Below are positions 17,904 to 27,110 of a stretch of DNA of 64,000 nucleotides, piece by piece. This DNA comes from an uncultured Planctomycetia bacterium (GTDB taxonomy: Bacteria; Planctomycetota; UBA1135; GCA-002686595): contig CALKYE010000114.1 in NCBI GenBank assembly GCA_938003765.1, positions 1 to 64,000 of the forward strand, read 5' to 3'. The notes below the pieces were generated by a model, which was given only the letters and a program-made list of their open reading frames with translations, made no database searches and was not told where the DNA came from. The translations under genes and the position numbers were made by a program. How positions within the stretch are numbered: the stretch's first letter is position 1; every line of letters begins with the position of its first letter.

Positions 17904-19004
17904 GTGATTCGCACGACGACGCTCCTGAAGCTGCCCAGTCGCTGGAGCGGGTTCGTCGGCGCGTCGCGACGCCTGGTCGGCGCCATCGCCCTGCTCGGAT
18001 TCCTCTCGGCGCTCCAAGACGCCGATCCGCGCGAGACTGAAGCGATCGCGGCGCGAGCGACTCGCGGGCCGTTCGTCATGGAACGCGGCGAAGGGCGGCA
18101 GCCGATCCGCTTCCCGCGCGACGAGAAGCTCGAGTACAGCGTTCAGTTGAACTTGGGAGTGCTCGGGAGCCCTTCGGTCGGGAAGGTCACGATGACCTCG
18201 AAGGTGGAGCCGTACTTCCCGGACGTCTCCGTGACGCGCGACGGCGCGGACAGCGCGCTCGAGCAAGCCGTCGTGACGGCCAAGGCCGAGGGCAGCTACG
18301 CGGTGTACACGGTCGAGGAGATCATCACGACGCGCGTGCTCCCGCAGCTCGACCCGCGCCTCGTGCACACCACCGTGCAGACCGGGACGGAGAATCGTCG
18401 CCGCGAACTCTTGATCGGCCGGTCCCCGGAGGGACCGAGCTCCAGCTACCGCTCCGATGGTCACTGCAAGGGCTGCGACGACCGCGCTCACTTCGTCAAG
18501 TCGACCTGGCCCTGGCAGGACGCCGCGCACTGCAGCGGCTGCAAGCGCGGAGAACACCGGCTGTGGCGCGCGCCGCGCGTGCGAAGCACGCCAGACGGAG
18601 TCTTGGACATGGTGAGCGCCGTGATGTTGGCGCGCACGATGGTCGAGCAGGGCCGCGCCGACGCGCAGTTCACGTTGCTCGACCGCGAGAAGCTGTGGGA
18701 CGTGGAGTTGTCGCGCGGTCGCCGCGGTCGCCGCAAGACGGCCGCGGGTGAGTTCGATGTCGTCGAAGTCCTGCTCCGCACGCGGGCCTCGGGTGACGGC
18801 AAGGAAGCCGAGGAGTTCGTGGGCCTGTTCGGAATGAGCGGCTCGATCTCGATCTGGATGCACCCGGAGTCGGGCGTGCCGGTGGCCATCAGCGGCAGCG
18901 TTCCGGCGGGACCCGTCACGCTCGACGTGTCCGTCGAACTCGTGCGCTACAAGGGCACGTCCGAGAGCTTTCGAGCGGTCATCAAGGGCTCGAAGCCGCG
19001 CTGA
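17904..19004 (+). CDS. DUF3108-like exported protein with two CxxC motifs
   Basis: A 366-residue protein with an N-terminal hydrophobic segment (LVGAIALLGFLSALQDA). The text FPRDEKLEYSVQLNLGVLG and the later KTAAGEFDVVEVLLRT, SIWMHPESGVPVAISG match the DUF3108 beta-barrel family of envelope proteins. Unusual is an inserted segment with two CxxC motifs, C188-x2-C191 (HCKGCDD) and C210-x2-C213 (HCSGCKRG), with nearby His residues; that could bind metal or form disulfides. Start is GTG 17904. It follows leucine dehydrogenase by 54 bases but has no clear functional link to it. Confidence 0.75.
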   Translation: MIRTTTLLKLPSRWSGFVGASRRLVGAIALLGFLSALQDADPRETEAIAARATRGPFVMERGEGRQPIRFPRDEKLEYSVQLNLGVLGSPSVGKVTMTSKVEPYFPDVSVTRDGADSALEQAVVTAKAEGSYAVYTVEEIITTRVLPQLDPRLVHTTVQTGTENRRRELLIGRSPEGPSSSYRSDGHCKGCDDRAHFVKSTWPWQDAAHCSGCKRGEHRLWRAPRVRSTPDGVLDMVSAVMLARTMVEQGRADAQFTLLDREKLWDVELSRGRRGRRKTAAGEFDVVEVLLRTRASGDGKEAEEFVGLFGMSGSISIWMHPESGVPVAISGSVPAGPVTLDVSVELVRYKGTSESFRAVIKGSKPR

Positions 19005-19013
19005 TCCCGCGCG

Positions 19014-20120
19014 CTACTCGAATTCGCCCGTCGGCGGCAGCGCATCCGGTCGGATGGGTAGAGCGACCACGGTCGCCTCGGCCAGCGCGGACTCCACGCT
19101 CCCGACCCGAAAGCGCGTGCCGACCGCCTGATGACGTCGCTTGACGTACGCCAGCATCAGCCCGCGGTCGAGTTCGAACGAGTACGCCCACGAAGTGCTC
19201 ACGCCCAGGTCGCGCCACTCGCCGCCGTCCTCGCGCCACAGGCGCGCGCCGCGCGGGATCGGGTCGTCGTGACTCAACGCGAGCGCCACGAGCCGCTTGT
19301 TGAGTCCGCCGTACGTGTCGATCTTCGCCACGACTTCCTGGCCGATGTAGCAGCCCTTGTCGAGCGAGAAGGCTCGCTCGAGGCGCGCCTCCTGCGGGTA
19401 GACGCTGTCGTCGATGTCGACCTCCGGCTCGGCCCAACCGGCTTCGACGCGCAGGCTGTCGTAGGCGACTCGGCCGATCGGCGCCGCGCCCGCGGCCTGA
19501 AGCGCAGACCACAGCCGTTCGGCGCGCTCGGGGCCGGCGTCGACGCGCAGCCCGAGGCTTCCGGCGACGGGGGTGCGCGTGAGCTTCACCGGCGCGCCGT
19601 CGAACTGCGCCATCGCGTGCGCATTCATCTCTTGCGGCGGGCGGACGGCGCAGACGGACTCGACGACTTCGTCCGCTCGCGGACCGCACAGCGCGATCGG
19701 CGCGTGGGACTCGGTGAGGTTGGCGAAGCTGACCTTTTCGCTGAACAGGTAGGTGTCGAGCGCCGTGAGCAGCGCGGCGGCGCGTCCGGGCGAGGTCGAG
19801 AGGAGGATGCGATCGGATTCGACGCTGAGGTCGAAGTCGAACAAGACCTTGCCCTTGCTCGAGAGCAGCAGGTTGCGCAGGCCTTGCCCCGGCGCGAGCT
19901 TGCGCACCTCGTTGGCCGTCAAGCGATGCAGGAACACTGCTGCGTCGGCGCCGCGCAGCTCGACGCAGCCGCGATCGGTCTGGTCGACCATCGCGCAGCT
20001 CTCGCGCGCAGCCCGGTACTCGCGCGGGACGTCGTCGAAAAACAGCACAAACGGAGGAGTTCCCGACGCGAGCGTGGCGCCGTGGTCGAGGTGGTGTTTG
20101 AGGAGGGCGGAGTCGTTCAC
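19014..20120 (-). CDS. ygfZ: YgfZ/GcvT-like folate-binding protein
   Basis: A 368-residue member of the aminomethyltransferase (GcvT) fold. The hallmark KGCYIGQEVV near residue 250 is the YgfZ signature, whose Cys is needed for its role in folate-dependent Fe-S cluster protein maturation. N-terminal VDQTDRGCVELRGADAAVFLHRLTANEV is also family-typical. True GcvT function is unlikely because the other glycine-cleavage genes are absent. The GTG at 20120 is my preferred start; an ATG at 20228 would add a Pro-rich stretch of 36 residues not expected in the family. It is convergent with the DUF3108 gene. Confidence 0.8.
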   Translation of the reverse strand: MNDSALLKHHLDHGATLASGTPPFVLFFDDVPREYRAARESCAMVDQTDRGCVELRGADAAVFLHRLTANEVRKLAPGQGLRNLLLSSKGKVLFDFDLSVESDRILLSTSPGRAAALLTALDTYLFSEKVSFANLTESHAPIALCGPRADEVVESVCAVRPPQEMNAHAMAQFDGAPVKLTRTPVAGSLGLRVDAGPERAERLWSALQAAGAAPIGRVAYDSLRVEAGWAEPEVDIDDSVYPQEARLERAFSLDKGCYIGQEVVAKIDTYGGLNKRLVALALSHDDPIPRGARLWREDGGEWRDLGVSTSWAYSFELDRGLMLAYVKRRHQAVGTRFRVGSVESALAEATVVALPIRPDALPPTGEFE

Positions 20121-20473
20121 GTAGGTGCGGCCGTGCGCGAAGGCGAGTGAGGGTGGGGTCGGCCCGCGCAGAGCTGGAGCTGACGGCGGGGGAGGCGGTC
20201 GGAGGATAGTCCGTAGGGCGCCGTCCATGCGCACAGTGACCGACTCTCCGATTCTTGACTCGGTACCCGTCGCGCGTACGCTGACGCAGTCTTTGCAGTC
20301 TCCACGAGTTCCAGACGCAACGGTCCGGAACCTCCGCCAGCCTGCAGGCACTCCTCACCCCTCCGTCCGGACCCGACGCGTTGGGGGCGTGGTCTGCGGG
20401 CGCGCCCTGCGCACCCGGCCGCGCCGCCGTCGCGTTCGCGTCGTTCCACCTCGACCCCGTCCCATCGACGTCG
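20121..20473. other. 353-base divergent intergenic region
   Basis: Separates the ygfZ-like gene from the cytochrome c/oxidase operon. It holds the candidate promoter given separately and no credible small gene that I can see. If ygfZ starts at 20228 the gap shrinks to 245 bases. Confidence 0.6.
20255..20282 (+). promoter_or_regulatory. candidate promoter of the cytochrome oxidase operon
   Basis: TTGACT (20255-20260) matches five of six -35 positions and is followed after 16 bases by TACGCT (20277-20282), a poor -10. It would leave a leader of roughly 185 bases before the ATG at 20474. Confidence 0.3.
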
Positions 20474-21832
20474 ATGCGCATCCGACCCTGCCTGTACGCC
20501 CTGGCCGCGGCCGCACTGCTCGGCGCGGGCTGTCAGCTCGATCTCGCGTCCGAGCCCGCCGATCCGGTCGTCCACTACTCGCTGTCGCCGACCACCACGG
20601 CCCTGGATGAAGCGGGGGAGCCGCTCCTGCCGCTCGCCGAGCAGGATCACATCGCCGGTTCGCTGACGATGCTGTTCGGCACTCCCTCCAATCCGCGCAT
20701 CCTGCGGACCGCGCAGTGGGTCGACGACGGTTTCGATCCCAATTGGCCCACCTACGCAGCAGACGACAACGGCGGCGGCGAGTTCAGCGACGAAGAGCTC
20801 GCGGCCATCAAGGCGGACAACGAGCGGGACTTCCGTCGTGAGCTCGCCCTGATCGACGCGGGCAAGTTCGACGACGTGGTGCTGCCGAGCTGGATGCCGG
20901 ACCTGCGCGCGCGCTGGTCGGAGCACCTCGCGAGCAAGGCCGCCGAGGCGCGCGACGCGGAGTTCAGCGCCGAGGCCAAGGCGCTGCTGGTCGACTTCTA
21001 TCCGACCTTGCGGGACTCGGCCGAGCTCTACCGCCAGCAGTGCCTGCACTGCCACGGCGCGGAGGGCGGCGGAGACGGACCCACCGCGCGCTTCCTCAAC
21101 CCCAGGCCGCGCGACTACCGCGCCGGCGTGTTCAAGTTCACCTCGATGAAGGACAAGTCGACGCCGCGCCGCGTCGACCTCTACCGCATCCTCGACGAGG
21201 GCGTGACCGGAACGGCCATGCCCTCGTTCCGCCGTTTCTCGCAGGCCGAGATCCACGGTCTGGTGGACTACGTGCGTCTGCTCTCCATGCGCGGCATGGT
21301 GGAGCGTGACCTGGTCAACACGTACCTGAACGATGACGCGCTCTCGGCCGAGGCCGTGCTCGAGTCGTTCTCCGCCATCTGGGACAAGTGGAGCAAGGCG
21401 GCTGACAAGCACACCGAGTTCGACGGCGCCGTGCCCGCGCCGACCAAGGAGTCCATCGAGCGCGGCAAGACCTTGTTCATGGACGCCGCGACCGGCAACT
21501 GCTTCTCGTGTCACGGCGCGGAAGGGCGCGGCGACGGCGCCAGCGCGTTCACCAAGCACCCCGAGACCGGCGAGACGATCCCGGCGTACAAGGACGACTG
21601 GGGCAACGAGATCCTGCCGCGCAACCTGCGCCAGGGGATCTTCCGCGGCGGGCGACGCCCGATCGACATCTACTACCGCGTCAAGAACGGCATCAACGGC
21701 ACTCCCATGCCGGCGGCCGTCTCCACGATGAGCGACGACGACATCTGGTCGCTCGTGCACTACGTCGGCTCACTCTCCGAGGCGCCGCGCGTGCGGCCTT
21801 CTTCGCACTCCAAGGCCAACGCCGATCACTAG
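20474..21832 (+). CDS. diheme cytochrome c lipoprotein
   Basis: A 452-residue predicted lipoprotein (signal ALAAAALLGAGC) with two class I cytochrome c domains. Heme sites are C190-LHC-H194 and C343-FSC-H347, each followed by GAEGxGDG; candidate distal Met ligands lie in GTAMPSF and GTPMPAA. It first gene of the oxidase operon and probably hands electrons from the bc1 or alternative complex III to the CuA centre of CoxB at the outer face of the membrane. ATG 20474 is chosen because it begins the lipoprotein signal. Alternative complex III genes are not present nearby. Confidence 0.88.
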   Translation: MRIRPCLYALAAAALLGAGCQLDLASEPADPVVHYSLSPTTTALDEAGEPLLPLAEQDHIAGSLTMLFGTPSNPRILRTAQWVDDGFDPNWPTYAADDNGGGEFSDEELAAIKADNERDFRRELALIDAGKFDDVVLPSWMPDLRARWSEHLASKAAEARDAEFSAEAKALLVDFYPTLRDSAELYRQQCLHCHGAEGGGDGPTARFLNPRPRDYRAGVFKFTSMKDKSTPRRVDLYRILDEGVTGTAMPSFRRFSQAEIHGLVDYVRLLSMRGMVERDLVNTYLNDDALSAEAVLESFSAIWDKWSKAADKHTEFDGAVPAPTKESIERGKTLFMDAATGNCFSCHGAEGRGDGASAFTKHPETGETIPAYKDDWGNEILPRNLRQGIFRGGRRPIDIYYRVKNGINGTPMPAAVSTMSDDDIWSLVHYVGSLSEAPRVRPSSHSKANADH

Positions 21833-21856
21833 CCCCAAGCGAACCGCAAGACGACC

Positions 21857-22633
21857 ATGCGACTGATCGCCTTCCTCCTGCTCATCGCGGTTCCGATCCT
21901 GGGGGTCTACACCTTCATGACGGCTGCGGAACACAACTGGTGGTTTCCGCCGGCGTACTCGACGTTCGCCCCGGACATCGACTGGCTGTTCAACTTCATC
22001 ATGTACATGGTGGCGTTCACGTTCATCGTCACGGAGGTGGCGTTGGCGTGGTTCGTCTTCAAGTACTCCGCGAAGCGCCACGACAAGGGCGTGTTCACGC
22101 ACGGCAGCCACAAGCTCGAGATGATCTGGACCGCGATCCCCGCGGTCGCGCTGCTCGTGATCGCGTTCACGCAGATGGAGACCTTCGCGAACATCAAGTT
22201 CGCGAGCGGGTTCCCGACGCAAGGACGCTTCACGCGCGAGAAGCCCATCGCGCAGGTCTGGGCCAGTCAGTTCGACTGGCGCGTGCGCTATCCGGGCGAT
22301 GACGGCGTGCTCGGCACGGTCGACGATCTCGAGGCCGCGTACGAGTTCGTGGTGCCCGTCAACGAAGACGTCGTGTTCGAGCTCCGCTCGCGCGACGTGA
22401 TCCACAGCTGGTTCGTGCCCGAGTTCCGCCTCAAGCAGGACGCGTTGCCGGGCCACACGATTCCGGTCTGGTTCAACGCGACCAAGGAAGGCAGCTACGA
22501 CCTGGTTTGCGCGGAGCTGTGTGGCTGGGGCCACTACAAGATGTCCGGACGTGTGCGCGTGGTTTCGGCGCAGGAATTCGAAGCGTACCAGGCCGATTTG
22601 AAGGCCAAGTGGTTCTCCAACGGCAAGGAGTGA
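21857..22633 (+). CDS. coxB: cytochrome c oxidase subunit II
   Basis: A 258-residue CoxB. Two N-terminal membrane helices (about 1-20 and 38-66) are followed by a periplasmic cupredoxin domain carrying the binuclear CuA site: H183 (HSWFVPEF) and CAELCGWGHYKM with C218, E220, C222, H226 and M229. It accepts electrons from cytochrome c and passes them to heme a in CoxA. It lacks a fused C-terminal cytochrome c domain, so the separate diheme cytochrome upstream probably supplies that role. The gene begins 24 bases after the cytochrome gene. Confidence 0.95.
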   Translation: MRLIAFLLLIAVPILGVYTFMTAAEHNWWFPPAYSTFAPDIDWLFNFIMYMVAFTFIVTEVALAWFVFKYSAKRHDKGVFTHGSHKLEMIWTAIPAVALLVIAFTQMETFANIKFASGFPTQGRFTREKPIAQVWASQFDWRVRYPGDDGVLGTVDDLEAAYEFVVPVNEDVVFELRSRDVIHSWFVPEFRLKQDALPGHTIPVWFNATKEGSYDLVCAELCGWGHYKMSGRVRVVSAQEFEAYQADLKAKWFSNGKE

Positions 22634-22640
22634 GGCGAAC

Positions 22641-24482
22641 GTGAACCCCGTATCCACACCTGCTGCTCCCGTCGTCACGCACCACTCGACCGGTCTCCAG
22701 CCCGGCGAGGGCGCGCCCGGCACGATGCGTGAGCATCACGACCACCACGAACTCGGCTTCCTGCGCAAGTACGTGTTCTCGGTCGATCACAAGATCATCG
22801 GCCTGCAGTTCCTCTTCTCAGGCCTGGTGTTCCTGGTGCTCGGCGGCCTCATGGCCATGGCCATTCGCTACCAGCTCGCCTGGCCGTGGAAGCCGATGCC
22901 CGGACTCTCGTGGATGTTCCCCGCCACCGGCGGCGCCATCACGCCCGAGTTCTACACCATGCTCTTCACGATGCATGGGACGATCATGATCTTCTTCGTG
23001 ATCATCCCGTTGCTCACGGGCGCGTTCGGCAACTTCCTGATTCCGCTCATGATCGGCGCGCCCGACATGGCCTTCCCGAAGCTCAACATGTTCGGGTACT
23101 GGGCCATGTGGCCGGCGTTCGTGCTGATCCTGATGGGCTTCTTCGTCGAGGGCGGCCACGCCGCGGGCGGGTGGACGAGCTATCCGCCGCTGTCGACGAT
23201 CGAGAGCGCAGCGCCGGGATCGCTGAGCGGTCAGACCTACTGGCTGATGTCGCTCACGTGGGTCGGTGTGAGCTCGATGATGGGCGCGGTCAACTACGTG
23301 ACCACCATCGTCAAGATGCGCGCGCCGGGCATGACGATGATGCGCATGCCGCTCTCGGTGTGGGGCCTGATGATCGCGGCGTTCCTGCAGCTGTTCGCGC
23401 TCCCCGTGCTCACGGCCGCGAGCATCATGCAGCTCCTCGACCGCGTGATCGACACCGGGTTCTTCACGCCGACGAACCTGATCGTCAACAACCTCACGCC
23501 GGACTCGTTCGCTCACGGAATGCCGGCGGCGGCCGCGGGCGGTCAGCCGCTCCTGTGGCAGCACCTGTTCTGGTTCTACAGCCACCCCGCGGTGTACATC
23601 CTGGTGGTGCCCGCGATGGGCTTCACCTCGGACATCCTCGCGGTGCACGCTCGCAAGCCGATCTTCGGGTACAAGCCGATGGTCTACTCGATGGCTGCGA
23701 TCGCCGGCCTGGGCTTCATCGTGTGGGGCCACCACATGTTCACGTCCGGCATGAACCCGGCGCTCGGCATGAGCTTCATGGTCGCGACGATCATGATCGC
23801 GCTGCCCTCAGCCATCAAAGTCTTCAACTGGCTGGGCACGCTGTGGGGCGGCCGCATCCGCCTGAACAGCCCGATGCTGTTCGCGATCGGCTTCGTCTCG
23901 ATGTTCATCATCGGCGGCCTCTCCGGCATCTGGATGGCTGCGACTCCGGTCGACATCTACATCCACGACACCTACATCGTCGTCGCGCACTTCCACTACG
24001 TGGTGTTCGCCGGCTCGATGTTCGCGATCTTCTCGGCCATCTATCACTGGTACCCGAAGATGTTCGGGCGCGTGATGAACGAGACGCTCGGCAAGATCCA
24101 CTTCGTCGGCACGTTCATCTTCACGAACTGCACCTTCTACATGATGCATCAGCTCGGCGTGGCCGGCCTGATGCGTCGCACTGCGGACCCGTACGCCTAC
24201 GACGTGTACGCGCACCTGCAGCCGCTGAACGAGTTCATCACGCTGTCGGCGTTCTGCATGTTCGCCTGGCAGATCTTCTTCGTCGTGAACTTCTTCCACT
24301 CGCTGTTCTGGGGCGCCAGGGTCGGTCGCAACCCGTGGGAAGCCAACTCGCTCGAGTGGGATGCGCCGTCGCCTCCGGGACACGGCAATTTCGACTCGCC
24401 GCTCCTGGTGCACCGCGGGCCGTACGAGTACAGCACGCCTGAAGTCGCCGAGGACTACCTGCCGCAGACCCGCGCCGTCTAG
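22641..24482 (+). CDS. coxA: cytochrome c oxidase subunit I, A2-type heme-copper oxidase
   Basis: A 613-residue twelve-helix catalytic subunit that reduces O2 to water and pumps protons. Heme a ligands are H112 (MHGTIMIFF) and H452, heme a3 ligand is H450 (VAHFHYV), and CuB ligands are H315, H364 and H365. The helix VI motif is Y313-SHPAVY319: the D-channel Glu of A1 oxidases (HPEVY) is Ala and a Tyr-Ser pair precedes the His, the mark of A2-type enzymes such as Rhodothermus marinus caa3. Y319 is the Tyr expected to be cross-linked to H315. GTG 22641 follows coxB by seven bases. Confidence 0.95.
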   Translation: MNPVSTPAAPVVTHHSTGLQPGEGAPGTMREHHDHHELGFLRKYVFSVDHKIIGLQFLFSGLVFLVLGGLMAMAIRYQLAWPWKPMPGLSWMFPATGGAITPEFYTMLFTMHGTIMIFFVIIPLLTGAFGNFLIPLMIGAPDMAFPKLNMFGYWAMWPAFVLILMGFFVEGGHAAGGWTSYPPLSTIESAAPGSLSGQTYWLMSLTWVGVSSMMGAVNYVTTIVKMRAPGMTMMRMPLSVWGLMIAAFLQLFALPVLTAASIMQLLDRVIDTGFFTPTNLIVNNLTPDSFAHGMPAAAAGGQPLLWQHLFWFYSHPAVYILVVPAMGFTSDILAVHARKPIFGYKPMVYSMAAIAGLGFIVWGHHMFTSGMNPALGMSFMVATIMIALPSAIKVFNWLGTLWGGRIRLNSPMLFAIGFVSMFIIGGLSGIWMAATPVDIYIHDTYIVVAHFHYVVFAGSMFAIFSAIYHWYPKMFGRVMNETLGKIHFVGTFIFTNCTFYMMHQLGVAGLMRRTADPYAYDVYAHLQPLNEFITLSAFCMFAWQIFFVVNFFHSLFWGARVGRNPWEANSLEWDAPSPPGHGNFDSPLLVHRGPYEYSTPEVAEDYLPQTRAV

Positions 24483-24508
24483 CGCGAGCCCGCGTTCACC
24501 AAGCAGCC

Positions 24509-25495
24509 ATGTCCGCTGGCGCACAGCCGATCGACCGACGTCGAAACCTCGCGCGCGTTCTCGCGCGGGGCGTCTGGCTTTGCGCCGCGATCCTGGTGGC
24601 CTTCGGCGGCGCCATCACCACGCTGCGCGCGGGGATGGCGATCGACGGCTGGTGGGTGCTCGACCGCGGGAACGGCGACCACTTCTTGCTCGCCTACCCG
24701 CTCGAGAAGTGGTTCGCCAATCGCGGAACGTTCGCCGAGCACACGCATCGCCTCGTCGGAGTCGTCGTCGGCCTGCTGTCGATCCTCTACGTGGTGGTGC
24801 GCTCGCTCGAGCGACCCCGCAGCGCGCGCAAGCTGATGCTGGCGTGGGCGGGCTTGCTGGCCGTCTGTGTGCAGGGCGCGGTGGGTGGCTTCCGCGTTCT
24901 CGAGAACAGCCAGGACCTGGCCTTCCTCCACGGAGCACTCGCGCAACTGGTGTTCGCACTCCTCGGCGCGAACCTCGTGGTCAGCGCAGCGGAATGGGAT
25001 GTCGCGCCTGCATCGCAGCAGGCCGAACCTTCGACGCTGGCTCCGCGTCGCGCGTGGATCACCGCGGCGCTCGTGTACTCGCAGACGGTGCTCGGCGCAT
25101 GGCTTCGGCACACGGGCGCGGAGTTCGCGCTCGCACTGCACTTGGTCTTCGCGGCTGTTGCGACGTTGGCGGTGCTCGGACTTGCGCGCGCCCTGCGACG
25201 CGAGGGCGAGCGGGCGCCGATCCTCGCGCGTCGCGGCAGGCGGTTGCAGTGGCTGCTCGGCGTCCAACTGGGCCTCGGACTGCTGACGCTGGTCGCCATC
25301 TTCGTCGTGAGCGGCGGGTTCACCGCCGAGGTCTCGGCGCTCGAGACTCTCAGCGCAACCGCGCACGTGCTCACCGGCGCGCTGCTCCTGCAGGAATCGG
25401 TCGCGAGCGCGATGTGGTTGGCGCGCGGCCGTCGCGCCGTTGAGTCGAGCCGGTCCGCTGACGTCGACATGTCGATGGTGGAGGTCGCGCGATGA
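24509..25495 (+). CDS. ctaA: heme A synthase (CtaA/COX15)
   Basis: A 328-residue polytopic membrane protein that oxidises the C8 methyl of heme O to the formyl group of heme A. Motifs include EHTHRLVGVVVG, VQGAVGGFRVLE, FLHGALAQL, QTVLGAWLRHTG, LALHLVFA and TAHVLTGALLL, which supply the paired His ligands of the two heme sites. Family length is normal. Its end overlaps ctaB by four bases (ATGA), so heme O and heme A synthesis are co-translated with the oxidase subunits. Confidence 0.9.
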   Translation: MSAGAQPIDRRRNLARVLARGVWLCAAILVAFGGAITTLRAGMAIDGWWVLDRGNGDHFLLAYPLEKWFANRGTFAEHTHRLVGVVVGLLSILYVVVRSLERPRSARKLMLAWAGLLAVCVQGAVGGFRVLENSQDLAFLHGALAQLVFALLGANLVVSAAEWDVAPASQQAEPSTLAPRRAWITAALVYSQTVLGAWLRHTGAEFALALHLVFAAVATLAVLGLARALRREGERAPILARRGRRLQWLLGVQLGLGLLTLVAIFVVSGGFTAEVSALETLSATAHVLTGALLLQESVASAMWLARGRRAVESSRSADVDMSMVEVAR

Positions 25496-26418
25496 GCCAG
25501 TCTGCGCGCACGGTCCCCGACGTCGCCGCGGTGGAGAGCCTGTGGGCGGCCTGGGCCACGCTGGCCAAGGCGCGCATCACGGGAATGGTCGGCTTCGCCG
25601 CGTTCATCGGTGGTCTCCTGGGGCAGGGGCGCGGAGCGGACATGGCGCGCGTCGCCGAAGCAGCGCTGTGGATCGCGCTCGTCTCGGCCGCGTCCTGTAT
25701 GTTCAATCAACTGCTCGAGCGCGACGTCGACGCTCGCATGGAGCGCACGCAGCGCCGCCCGTTGGTGACTGGGCGCGTCCGCCCGCGCGACGTGGTGTTC
25801 GTGGCCGCGGGTTTGGCGCTGGTGGGAGTGCTCGCTCTCGCGCTGCGCTTCAACACGCTCTCCGCTCTGCTGGCTCTGGCGACGCTCGCTGCGTACGCCC
25901 TGGTCTACACGCCGCTCAAGCGCCTCAGCACGTTGAACACGGCCGTCGGCGCGATCCCTGGCGCGATGCCGCCGTTGATCGGATTCGTCGCCGCAGCCGG
26001 CGCGCCGGGCGCCTGGGCCTGGCACCTGTTCGCGGTGCTGTTCATGTGGCAGTTCCCGCACTTCCTCGCCATCGCCTGGCTGTACCGCCACGACTACGCG
26101 CGCGCCGGGCTGAAGATGCTGCCCGCGGTGGAAGGCAGCGAGGGAATGGCGGGTCGCCAAGCTCTGCTCTACAGCCTCGCGCTCGTGCCCGTGTCGCTGC
26201 TGCCCGTGCTGCGTGGCGACGCCGGCCCGCTGTACGCGACCGCGGCGCTCGTCCTCGGCGGCGGCTACTGCGCAGCTGCGATGGGCTTCGCGCTCAAGCA
26301 GAACGCGCCCCGCGCTCGCGTGCTCCTGTACACCTCGCTGGCCTACCTGCCGGCGCTGTTCTCGCTCGTCCTGATGGATCCCATCGTGCGCTCGATCGGC
26401 GCGCGGATGACCCCCTGA
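25492..26418 (+). CDS. ctaB: protoheme IX farnesyltransferase (heme O synthase)
   Basis: A 308-residue UbiA-superfamily prenyltransferase that adds a farnesyl group to heme B to make heme O. The Asp-rich prenyl-diphosphate motif NQLLERDVDARMERTQRRP and the second motif region YTPLKRLSTLNTAVGAIPGA are intact, with about nine membrane segments (for example HLFAVLFMWQFPHFLAIAWL). It starts within the ctaA stop (ATGA). Confidence 0.93.
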   Translation: MSQSARTVPDVAAVESLWAAWATLAKARITGMVGFAAFIGGLLGQGRGADMARVAEAALWIALVSAASCMFNQLLERDVDARMERTQRRPLVTGRVRPRDVVFVAAGLALVGVLALALRFNTLSALLALATLAAYALVYTPLKRLSTLNTAVGAIPGAMPPLIGFVAAAGAPGAWAWHLFAVLFMWQFPHFLAIAWLYRHDYARAGLKMLPAVEGSEGMAGRQALLYSLALVPVSLLPVLRGDAGPLYATAALVLGGGYCAAAMGFALKQNAPRARVLLYTSLAYLPALFSLVLMDPIVRSIGARMTP

Positions 26419-26434
26419 AAGCCCCCTGACCGCG

Positions 26435-27070
26435 ATGAGTACGACCGCAGTGATCGCTCCCTACGATCCGGCCGTGGATGCGCCCAAGCCGCACCACGCG
26501 ATCTACGACTACGACAGCGGCCCGCCCGTTCACCGCGGCAAGTTCGCGATCTGGTTGTTCCTCGCGACCGAGATCATGTTCTTCACGGGTCTGATCGGCG
26601 CCTACATCGTCCTGCGCATGGGCGCGGACACCTGGCCCGACCCGGAGAACCGGCTCGCGGTGCTGATCACTGCGATCAACACCTTCATCCTGATCTGCAG
26701 CTCCGCCACGATGGTGAAAGCCGTCGAGCAGGCGATGCTCGGGAACAACTCCGAGCTGGTGAAGTGGTTGGCCGCGACGGTGGTGATCGGCGCCACCTTC
26801 GTCGGCGTCCAGGTCTACGAGTACATGGAGCTGATCAAGGCCGGCAACCTGCCGAACGTCGACATCTTCTGGTCGACCTTCTACGCCATGACCGGCTTCC
26901 ACGGACTGCACGTGACCGTCGGTGTGATCTGGAACTTCGTGGTGATGATCGCCGCGATGCGCCGCAAGATCCCGCAGGAGAAGTACATGACGGTCGAGCT
27001 CGCGGGCCTGTACTGGCACTTCGTCGACCTCGTCTGGGTCCTCCTGTTCACCATCGTCTACCTGATGTGA
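26435..27070 (+). CDS. coxC: cytochrome c oxidase subunit III
   Basis: A 211-residue CoxC with about five membrane helices; typical text includes IWLFLATEIMFFTGLIGAY, FYAMTGFHGLHVTVGVIWN and LYWHFVDLVWVLLFTIVYL. It is a structural, non-redox subunit that stabilises the catalytic core. The short form, without the two first helices of mitochondrial subunit III, is usual for caa3-like bacterial enzymes. It lies 16 bases after ctaB. Confidence 0.94.
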   Translation: MSTTAVIAPYDPAVDAPKPHHAIYDYDSGPPVHRGKFAIWLFLATEIMFFTGLIGAYIVLRMGADTWPDPENRLAVLITAINTFILICSSATMVKAVEQAMLGNNSELVKWLAATVVIGATFVGVQVYEYMELIKAGNLPNVDIFWSTFYAMTGFHGLHVTVGVIWNFVVMIAAMRRKIPQEKYMTVELAGLYWHFVDLVWVLLFTIVYLM

Positions 27071-27110
27071 ACGCCGACTCCACCAAGCACACGACGGACA
27101 TCCCCATCCC

